Of a DNA stretch of 64,000 nucleotides, positions 8,999 to 16,067 are shown piece by piece (positions within the stretch are counted from its first letter, which is position 1; each line of letters begins with the position of its first letter). The stretch covers positions 186,001-250,000 of the forward strand of contig NZ_LGEA01000036.1 of assembly GCF_001280065.1 (NCBI RefSeq), read 5' to 3'. Both the position numbers and the translations under genes were made by a program. This stretch comes from Streptomyces sp. NRRL B-1140 (GTDB lineage Bacteria > Actinomycetota > Actinomycetes > Streptomycetales > Streptomycetaceae). The notes under the pieces are model-generated. The model was not told where the DNA came from, made no database searches, and saw nothing but the letters and a program-made list of their open reading frames with translations.

Positions 8999-11900
8999 GT
9001 GAGGCGAAGCAAGAACAGTCCCGAGCCGTCGGCCCGGGGCAACTTCACCCCGCCGCCGCGCACAGCGGCGCCCGCCCCCGTGCCCGGTTCGGAACCGACG
9101 GCCGCGCCCGCCGAGAGCGGCGGCCGTCTCTCCCCGCGCAACTGGCGTGTGGCGACCAGGCTGAACGCGATCCTGCTCATACCCGTGGTGGTCGGCCTCG
9201 TCATGGGCGGCTTCCAGGTGAAGAGCTCGATCGACACCTGGCAGGAGGCCGAGGACGCGGAGAACACCGCGCGCCTGGTCCGCGCCGCCCTGGCCTACGG
9301 CAACGAACTGCTCACCGAGCGCGACGTGACCGCCGCGCCCCTGCTGCAGGGCAAGGGCACGAAGGACCCGACGGTCGTCAAGGCCCGTGCGAACACCGAC
9401 AAGGCCGCGGACGCCTTCGACGAGGCCGTCAAGAACATGCCCGACCGGCCGGGCCTCGAGCGGCGCCTGGAGCGCTTCCGTGAGGCGGAACCGAGGCTGG
9501 CGCAGCTGCGTGCGGCCGCCTACACCAGCCAGCTCAAGGGCGTGCAGACCGAAGAGGGCTACGTCGAGGTCGAGCACAGGCTGCTGGAGTTCGCCAACGA
9601 ACTCGGCCTGGGGACCGGCAACATCACCAGCTACGGCCGTACCGTCTACGCGATCTCGCTGACCAAGGGCGCGCTGTCCCTCCAGCGCTCCATCGGCATG
9701 CACATCCTGATCAAGCCCGGTCCGGACGGCGGCAACCTGGCCAGCCAGCGCATCGCCCTGTCCTCGTACGCCTACCTGGAGCGCATCGCCATCCAGGAGT
9801 ACGAGAGCGGCGGCACCGAGGCGGACTTCGCCAAGCTGACGGCGGCCGAGAAGCAGATCAAGGCCGACGGCGCGAGGATGGCCGCCGAGGCCAAGGCCAA
9901 GGACCCGGACTACGTGCCGCCGCCTGCCAGCCCCACCACGATGGTGGCCAGGATCGCGTCGCTGCCCTCCACGGACCCCAGCGAGCGCGCCGCCCTCGCC
10001 CAGCAGGGCATCACCGCGCAGAACTGGTGGGCCGTCACCACGCTGAAGTACAACGCGTACGACAAGATCGAGACCGAGCTCGCCGACCGCGCGGTGAGCG
10101 AGGCCTCCGACATCGCCGGCGACGCCCAGCGTGACGCCTACATCACCGGTGCCGCCGTCGTGGTCGCCCTGCTCCTGGCCTTCATCCTGGCCGGTGCGGT
10201 GGCCCGCCAGATGAGCCGCTCGATGCGACAGCTGCGCAACGCCGCCTTCGGTATCGCCGAGCAGCGTCTGCCGATGCTGGTCGACCAGCTTTCGCGCACC
10301 GACCCCGGCCGGGTCGACACCCGCGTCGCCCCCATCCCGATCGCCACGACGGACGAGATCGGCGAGGTCGCCCGGGCCTTCGACCAGGTCCACCGCGAGG
10401 CCGTCCGGCTCGCCGCCGAGCAGGCCCTGCTCCGGGGCAACATCAACGCGATCTTCACCAACCTCTCGCGCCGCAACCAGTCGCTGATCGAGGGCCAGCT
10501 GACCCTGATCACCGACCTGGAGAACAACGAGGCCGACCCGGACCAGCTGGAGAACCTCTTCCGCCTGGACCACCTCGCGACCCGTATGCGCCGCAACGGC
10601 GAGAACCTCCTGGTCCTCGCCGGCGAGGAGCCCGGCCGCCGCTGGGACCAGCCGGTCCCGCTGGTCGACGTCCTGCGCGCCGCCTCCTCCGAGGTGGAGC
10701 AGTACGAGCGCATCGAGCTCTCCGGCGTCCCCGAGGCCGAGATCCACGGCCGCGCCGTGACCGACCTCGTGCACCTGCTCGCCGAGCTGCTGGAGAACGC
10801 CACCACGTTCTCCTCCCCGCAGACCAAGGTCCGCGTGACCGCGACCCGTCTTCCCGACGGCCGCGTCATGATCGAGATCCACGACAAGGGCATCGGCCTG
10901 ACCGCCGAGGACTTCGCGGACATCAACCACAAGCTGGCCAACCCGCCGACCGTCGACGCCGCGATCTCGCAGCGCATGGGTCTGTTCGTGGTCGGCCGGC
11001 TCTCCGACCGGCACGGCATCCGCGTCCAGCTGCGCCCCTCGGGCGAGCAGGCCGGCACGACCTCGCTGGTCATGCTGCCGGACGCGATCACCCACGGTGG
11101 TGGCGGCGAGCAGCACGTGGACCGCGACGAGTTCACCGTCTCGCAGATCATCCCGGAGCAGAACTTCGGTGGCGGCGGCGAGAACTTCAACCAGCAGCCC
11201 ATGCGCACGGCCGCGGAACTCGGCTTCGACGACAGCCGCTACTCCGACGTCCCCGACGACATACGGGAGCTGGACCCCGTAGGCCGCTCCCTGATGCGCG
11301 AGGAGCGCCGGGCGGCCCTGGAGTCCCAGTCGCACGAGCAGCCCGCGCTCCCCGGCCAGAGCAGCCAGGAGTCCGGCCAGGCGACCGGCTACCGCGACGA
11401 GTACAACGGACAGCAGCAGGGCTACGAGGCCCCGCAGGCCTACGACGCCGGCCAGAGCGGCTACCCGGAGCAGCAGCCGTCCGCGTACGACCGCCAGGCG
11501 CCGTACGAGCAGCAGCAGCAGTCGTACGACGAGCAGCGGCACACGGCGTACGAGGAGCCGCAGCGCTCTGCCTACGACGAGCAGTACTACGCGCCGAACG
11601 GCAGCGCGCCGCAGAACGACACCTTCTCGCCGAACGGCGGCTACCCGGAGCCCTCCTATGCGGAGCCGGCGCAGGAGGAGCCCTCGGGGCAGGGTGCGGG
11701 CGGCGCGGGCGGTTTCGCCGCGTTCGAGCAGCGGCGTCACCAGGACGACTGGCCCCAGCAGGACGGTTACCGGAACGGCTACCCGAACCAGTACCCTTCT
11801 CAGGCCCAGGAAACGGAATCTGCGCAGGCCGCTGACGCAAGTGAGCAGGACCGCGTAGGCTTCGACCGTCCGGGATCGAGCCCCTCCGCCGCTCACACGA

Positions 11901-12307
11901 TGACCGACGCCGGGCTTCCCCGCCGTGGACCCGCCGCGAGCGGCGCGAACGGTACGGGTGGCGCACGGCACGTGAGCCAGGAGCCGCCGGCCTCCGCTCC
12001 GGAGAGCAACGGCGACGACTGGCGCTCGGCCAACGACGAGCGGTGGCAGCAGGCCTCGCAGCTCCGGAAGCCCAAGGCGGGCGGGGTCACCTCCTCCGGC
12101 CTGCCGAGGCGGGTACCCAAGGCCAACCTGATCGAGGGTGCCGCCGAAAGCACCCACCAGGGAGGCCCACAGGTCTCCCGCGCCCCGGAGGACGTCCGGG
12201 GCAGGCTGAGCAACCTGCGTCGAGGCGTCCAGCGCGGACGCAGCGCAGGCAGTGAAACGAACGGCCAGGGCTTCGGTCCTGACAGCACCTACAACCAGGA
12301 GCGTTAG
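8999..12307 (+). CDS. cvnA2: Conservon sensor histidine kinase-like protein CvnA (second copy)
   Basis: A 1102-residue paralogue of the gene at 3354 with the same architecture: TM1 about 52-75, an extracytoplasmic NIT-type helical domain, TM2 about 380-405, HAMP, GHKL ATPase (LLENA near 597, DKGIGL, MGLFVVGRLS), then a 400-residue disordered tail, here rich in Gln, Tyr and Glu rather than Gly. The kinase cores are highly alike, while the sensor domains and tails differ, suggesting distinct inputs with a shared output. The extreme C-terminus again ends in the conserved peptide SGLPRRVPKANL and SRAPEDVRGRL. GTG start 8 nt after GAGGTTG, as in the first copy. No obvious phospho-acceptor His. Leads the second cvnABCD operon. 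Confidence 0.93.
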   Translation: MRRSKNSPEPSARGNFTPPPRTAAPAPVPGSEPTAAPAESGGRLSPRNWRVATRLNAILLIPVVVGLVMGGFQVKSSIDTWQEAEDAENTARLVRAALAYGNELLTERDVTAAPLLQGKGTKDPTVVKARANTDKAADAFDEAVKNMPDRPGLERRLERFREAEPRLAQLRAAAYTSQLKGVQTEEGYVEVEHRLLEFANELGLGTGNITSYGRTVYAISLTKGALSLQRSIGMHILIKPGPDGGNLASQRIALSSYAYLERIAIQEYESGGTEADFAKLTAAEKQIKADGARMAAEAKAKDPDYVPPPASPTTMVARIASLPSTDPSERAALAQQGITAQNWWAVTTLKYNAYDKIETELADRAVSEASDIAGDAQRDAYITGAAVVVALLLAFILAGAVARQMSRSMRQLRNAAFGIAEQRLPMLVDQLSRTDPGRVDTRVAPIPIATTDEIGEVARAFDQVHREAVRLAAEQALLRGNINAIFTNLSRRNQSLIEGQLTLITDLENNEADPDQLENLFRLDHLATRMRRNGENLLVLAGEEPGRRWDQPVPLVDVLRAASSEVEQYERIELSGVPEAEIHGRAVTDLVHLLAELLENATTFSSPQTKVRVTATRLPDGRVMIEIHDKGIGLTAEDFADINHKLANPPTVDAAISQRMGLFVVGRLSDRHGIRVQLRPSGEQAGTTSLVMLPDAITHGGGGEQHVDRDEFTVSQIIPEQNFGGGGENFNQQPMRTAAELGFDDSRYSDVPDDIRELDPVGRSLMREERRAALESQSHEQPALPGQSSQESGQATGYRDEYNGQQQGYEAPQAYDAGQSGYPEQQPSAYDRQAPYEQQQQSYDEQRHTAYEEPQRSAYDEQYYAPNGSAPQNDTFSPNGGYPEPSYAEPAQEEPSGQGAGGAGGFAAFEQRRHQDDWPQQDGYRNGYPNQYPSQAQETESAQAADASEQDRVGFDRPGSSPSAAHTMTDAGLPRRGPAASGANGTGGARHVSQEPPASAPESNGDDWRSANDERWQQASQLRKPKAGGVTSSGLPRRVPKANLIEGAAESTHQGGPQVSRAPEDVRGRLSNLRRGVQRGRSAGSETNGQGFGPDSTYNQER

Positions 12308-12308
12308 T

Positions 12309-12731
12309 GTGAGCCCGATGAGCCAGGCGGCACAGAACCTGAACTGGTTGATCACCAACTTCGTGGACAACACCCCGGGGGTGTCCCACACGGTGGTGGT
12401 CTCCGCCGACGGACTCCTTCTGGCGATGTCCGAAGGCTTCCCCCGCGACCGCGCCGACCAGCTCGCGGCCGTCGCCTCCGGTCTGACGTCTCTGACGGCA
12501 GGCGCCTCCCGGATCTTCGAGGGAGGCGCGGTGAACCAGACGGTTGTGGAGATGGAGCGGGGATTCCTCTTCATCATGTCCGTATCCGACGGCTCGTCGC
12601 TGGCCGTGCTCGCTCACCCGGAGGCGGACATCGGCCTCATCGGGTACGAGATGGCGCTGCTGGTGGACCGAGCCGGTACGGTCCTGACACCGGACCTTCG
12701 TGCAGAGCTCCAGGGGAGCCTGCTCAACTAG
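12309..12731 (+). CDS. cvnB2: Conservon roadblock/LC7 protein CvnB (second copy)
   Basis: A 140-residue roadblock/LC7 protein, nearly identical in sequence to cvnB1 (a handful of substitutions such as GGAVNQ for GGEVAQ). The GTG start at 12309 is one base past the cvnA2 stop and 7 nt from AGGAG; the ATG at 12318 is possible. Given the near identity, the two CvnB proteins may be interchangeable between the two conservons, which is inference. Confidence 0.93.
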   Translation: MSPMSQAAQNLNWLITNFVDNTPGVSHTVVVSADGLLLAMSEGFPRDRADQLAAVASGLTSLTAGASRIFEGGAVNQTVVEMERGFLFIMSVSDGSSLAVLAHPEADIGLIGYEMALLVDRAGTVLTPDLRAELQGSLLN

Positions 12732-12825
12732 TAGACGGACGGTGCGTTTTGGCGTCCCGGGGCCGTAAGGTTTCGGGACGCGGCTCCACAGCGATGGGTG
12801 CCAGGCACAGTCGGAGGAGGAGAAA

Positions 12826-13404
12826 GTGGCAACACCCCCAGGCGGTTCGTCTTCGGGCAACTGGTCGTACGGCCCTGCCCAGGGCCAGGGCGACGGTGGT
12901 CAGAACCCGAACCGTTACAACTTCCCCTCCGCACCGAGCCACCGGCAGCCGTACGCGCCGCAGGGCCCCGGCCCTTCGCCGTACGACCAGCCGCCGGCCC
13001 CGCGTATCCAGCCTGTGCAGCCGCAGCGCCGCACCCCCGAGCCGGCGCCCGCCGGGGCGTCGAACAACCCCCTGGTGCGTCCGTACGCCATGACCGGCGG
13101 CCGGACCCGCCCCCGCTACCAGCTCGCCATCGAGGCGCTGGTGCACACCACTGCGCAGCCGCACCAGATGCAGGGCCAGTTGCCCGAGCATCAGCGGATC
13201 TGCAACCTCTGCCGGGAAATCAAGTCGGTCGCCGAGATCTCGGCGCTCCTCACGATCCCTCTCGGCGTGGCCAGGATCCTCGTCGCCGACTTGGCGGAGG
13301 CGGGACTGGTCGCCATCCATCAGCCCGGCGGCGACGAGAACGCCGGCGGCCAGCCAGACGTGACACTGCTCGAAAGGGTGCTCAGTGGACTTCGCAAGCT
13401 CTAG
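12826..13404 (+). CDS. cvnC2: Conservon DUF742 protein CvnC (second copy)
   Basis: A 192-residue DUF742 protein, about 60 residues longer than the first copy because of a Pro/Gln/Tyr-rich N-terminal extension before the VRPYAMTGGRTRPRYQLAIE signature (near residue 83). The GTG start at 12826 has a strong AGGAGGAG. The final 44 bases, which contain the start of the GTPase gene, are identical to those of cvnC1. Overlaps cvnD2 by 20 bases. Confidence 0.92.
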   Translation: MATPPGGSSSGNWSYGPAQGQGDGGQNPNRYNFPSAPSHRQPYAPQGPGPSPYDQPPAPRIQPVQPQRRTPEPAPAGASNNPLVRPYAMTGGRTRPRYQLAIEALVHTTAQPHQMQGQLPEHQRICNLCREIKSVAEISALLTIPLGVARILVADLAEAGLVAIHQPGGDENAGGQPDVTLLERVLSGLRKL

Positions 13405-13916
13405 CGGAGGGCCTTCCCGCTCCACCACGTCCGCGAAGATCGTGGTGGCTGGCGGCTTCGGCGTGGGCAAGACCACGTTCGTGGGTGCCGTCTCGGAGAT
13501 CAACCCGCTGCGCACCGAGGCCGTCATGACGTCCGCTTCGGCCGGCATCGACCGGCCGTATCACCCTGGACCAGGACCTGATCCTGTACCTCTTCGGTAC
13601 GCCGGGCCAGGACCGCTTCTGGTTCATGTGGGACGACCTGGTGCGCGGCGCCATCGGCGCGATCGTGCTGGTCGACACGCGGAGGCTCGCCGACTGCTTC
13701 CCGGCCGTCGACTACTTCGAGAACAGCGGCCTGCCCTTCGTCATCGCGCTGAACGGCTTCGACGGACAGCAGCCGTACACGCCGGACGAGGTGCGCGAGG
13801 CGCTCCAGATCGGTCCTGACACCCCGATCATCACGACCGACGCCCGTCACCGCGCGGACGCGAAGTCGGCGTTGATCACGCTGGTCGAGCACGCTCTGAT
13901 GGCACGACTGCGTTAA
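13385..13916 (+). pseudogene. cvnD2: Conservon Ras-like GTPase CvnD (second copy), frameshifted
   Basis: Reads as an intact CvnD up to SAGID, then leaves frame. Compared with cvnD1 there is exactly one extra C at 13552-13553 (ATCGACCGGCC against ATCGACGGCC). Removing it restores a 176-residue GTPase with G1 GGFGVGKTT, FGTPGQDRF and ALNGFD, and the downstream half (in frame again from about 13560) keeps excellent coding character to the stop at 13916. Either a recent inactivating insertion or a sequencing/assembly error; the intact downstream half favours a very recent event or an error. If real, the second conservon would lack its own GTPase. Confidence 0.85.
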
Positions 13917-13991
13917 TTCTCCTGCTGTGGGACAGCCCCTGGCGGCCTCTGGGCTGCCGGGGGCTGTTGCGTTGCCGGGTGCGGGTTGGTG

Positions 13992-14021
13992 GGGGCTTGT
14001 CGCGCAGTTCCCCGCGCCCCT
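13992..14021. repeat. Dispersed Streptomyces intergenic element
   Basis: The 30-base string starting GGGGCTTGTCGCGCAGTTCC matches a motif I recall as scattered in many copies through Streptomyces intergenic regions. It sits between the convergent cvnD2 and accE genes. Its function is unknown. Confidence 0.55.
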
Positions 14022-14054
14022 GAGGCATGCACCCCTGGGCGTCGCCAGAAAAGG

Positions 14055-14088
14055 AAAAGAGGCCCCTCCGTGTGGAGGGGCCTCTTTT
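14055..14088. terminator. Bidirectional terminator between cvnD2 and accE
   Basis: A perfect 15-bp stem AAAAGAGGCCCCTCC (14055-14069) / GGAGGGGCCTCTTTT (14074-14088) with a 4-nt loop. It gives a T run on either strand, so it can stop both converging transcripts. Confidence 0.92.
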
Positions 14089-14099
14089 CGAGCTGTGGG

Positions 14100-14294
14100 T
14101 CAGCGCCAGCTGTGCGGGGCCCTGAAGCCCGGCTCGCGTTCCAGGCGGCGCCAGCCGGCCTTGATGCGGCCTCGGTGGGCCGGGGCCGGGTCGGTGGGAC
14201 GGGCGGCGGCGCGGGCCAGGAGGATGGCCGTGATGGCGGCGACTTCCTCGGGCTCGGCGTGGCCCTTCTCGACGCGGATGTCAGGCGATTCCAT
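14100..14294 (-). CDS. accE: Acyl-CoA carboxylase epsilon subunit
   Basis: A 64-residue epsilon subunit of the actinobacterial acyl-CoA carboxylase; it stabilises the biotin-carboxylase/carboxyltransferase complex. Typical features are the motif EEVAAITAILLARAAA near residue 16 and a C-terminal basic segment ending in W. It lies 35 bases downstream of accB on the same strand, the standard pairing, and just before a strong terminator. ATG at 14294 with a suitable upstream purine stretch. Confidence 0.9.
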   Translation of the reverse strand: MESPDIRVEKGHAEPEEVAAITAILLARAAARPTDPAPAHRGRIKAGWRRLEREPGFRAPHSWR

Positions 14295-14329
14295 GGGTGT
14301 CAGTCTCCGTGAGGAAGATGTCCGCCGGG

Positions 14330-15913
14330 TTACTGCGGCGGGTTGCCGTGCTTACGGGACGGCAGGTCCGCGTGCTTGGTCTGGAGCATGGCGAGGGACT
14401 TGATCAGCACCTCGCGGGTCTCGGCGGGGTCGATGACGTCGTCGACCAGGCCGCGTTCGGCCGCGTAGTACGGGTGCATCAGCTCGGACTTGTACTCCTT
14501 GACCATGCGGGCCCGCATGGCCTCGGGGTCCTCGGCCTCGGCGATCTGGCGGCGGAAGATGACGTTGGCGGCACCCTCGGCGCCCATGACGGCGATCTCG
14601 TTGGTCGGCCAGGCGTAGGTGAGGTCGGCACCGATGGACTGGCTGTCCATGACGATGTACGCACCTCCGTAGGCCTTGCGCAGGATCAGCGAGATCCGGG
14701 GCACGGTCGCGTTGCAGTAGGCGTACAGCAGCTTCGCGCCGTGGCGGATGATTCCACCGTGCTCCTGGTCGACGCCGGGCAGGAAGCCGGGTACGTCCAG
14801 AAGAGTGATGATCGGGATGTTGAACGCGTCGCACATCTGAACGAAGCGGGCCGCCTTCTCGGAGGCCTCGATGTCCAGTACGCCCGCCAGGGCCTGGGGC
14901 TGGTTCGCCACGATGCCGACGACCTGGCCGTCCATCCGGCCCAGCGCGCAGATGATGTTGCGGGCCCAGCGCTCGTGGACCTCGAGGTACTCGCCGTCGT
15001 CGACGATCTCCTCGATGACCTTGGCCATGTCGTACGGCCGGTTGCCGTCCGCGGGGACCAGGTCCAGCAGGACGTCCGAGCGGCGGTCGGGCGCGTCCGA
15101 GGACTCCGAGCGGGGCGGGTTCTCGCGGTTGTTCTGCGGGAGCAGGGAGAGGAGGTAACGGACCTCGGCGATGCAGGTCTCTTCGTCGTCGTAGGCGAAG
15201 TGGCAGACACCGGAGGTCTCGGCGTGGACGTCGGCGCCGCCCAGGCCGTTCTGTGTGATCTCCTCGCCGGTGACCGCCTTGACGACGTCAGGACCGGTGA
15301 TGAACATCTGCGAGGTCTCGCGGACCATGAAGACGAAGTCGGTGAGGGCGGGGCTGTAGGCCGCGCCGCCGGCGCACGGGCCGAGCATCACCGAGATCTG
15401 CGGGATCACACCCGAGGCCTTGGTGTTGCGCTGGAAGATGCCGCCGTAGCCGGCGAGCGCCGAGACGCCCTCCTGGATCCGCGCGCCCGCGCCGTCGTTG
15501 AGCGACACCAGCGGGGCACCGGCCGCGATGGCCATGTCCATGATCTTGTGGATCTTCGTGGCGTGGGCCTCGCCCAGGGCGCCGCCGAAGATACGGAAGT
15601 CATGGGCGTAGACGAAGACCGTACGGCCCTCCACCGTGCCCCAGCCGGTGATCACACCGTCGCTGTACGGCTTCTTGGCCTCCAGGCCGAAGCCCGTGGC
15701 GCGGTGTCGGCGCAGCTGCTCGACCTCCCGGAAGGACTCCGGGTCCAGGAGGAGTTCGATGCGCTCCCGCGCGGTCAGCTTGCCCTTGGCGTGCTGCGCC
15801 GCGGTCGCCTTCTCGCTCGGTCCGGCCACCGCCTGCGCACGGATCTCGTGCAGTTCGGCCACGCGTCCGCGCGCGTCGGTCGGCTCACCCGGCGCCTCAT
15901 CCAAAACGGTCAT
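14330..15913 (-). CDS. accB: Acyl-CoA carboxylase carboxyltransferase (beta) subunit
   Basis: A 527-residue carboxyltransferase subunit that transfers CO2 from carboxybiotin to acetyl- or propionyl-CoA, producing malonyl/methylmalonyl-CoA for fatty acids and polyketides. The two crotonase-like halves are complete, with the family motifs SLNDGAGARIQEG, GPCAGGAAYSPALTDF, and the C-terminal LLDVPGFLPGVDQEHGGIIR and KAYGGAYIVM. Substrate preference depends on a residue in the active-site cleft that I did not assign, so acetyl- versus propionyl-CoA is open; by synteny I favour the AccB of the malonyl-CoA-forming complex. The biotinylated alpha subunit is not in this window. Coupled to accE. Confidence 0.93.
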   Translation of the reverse strand: MTVLDEAPGEPTDARGRVAELHEIRAQAVAGPSEKATAAQHAKGKLTARERIELLLDPESFREVEQLRRHRATGFGLEAKKPYSDGVITGWGTVEGRTVFVYAHDFRIFGGALGEAHATKIHKIMDMAIAAGAPLVSLNDGAGARIQEGVSALAGYGGIFQRNTKASGVIPQISVMLGPCAGGAAYSPALTDFVFMVRETSQMFITGPDVVKAVTGEEITQNGLGGADVHAETSGVCHFAYDDEETCIAEVRYLLSLLPQNNRENPPRSESSDAPDRRSDVLLDLVPADGNRPYDMAKVIEEIVDDGEYLEVHERWARNIICALGRMDGQVVGIVANQPQALAGVLDIEASEKAARFVQMCDAFNIPIITLLDVPGFLPGVDQEHGGIIRHGAKLLYAYCNATVPRISLILRKAYGGAYIVMDSQSIGADLTYAWPTNEIAVMGAEGAANVIFRRQIAEAEDPEAMRARMVKEYKSELMHPYYAAERGLVDDVIDPAETREVLIKSLAMLQTKHADLPSRKHGNPPQ

Positions 15914-16067
15914 GTAGTGACCTTACGAAGTCAACCGTGGAATGCGGGCCGTCGACTCCTCACAGTCTCCGGCGTGTTTTCCTGGTACCCCTGAACAGAA
16001 CTCTGACGGGGTTGACCCTTTCTGACTGCTCAGAGGGCGTGTCGCTTGTAGGGGTCGCACAAAGCGG

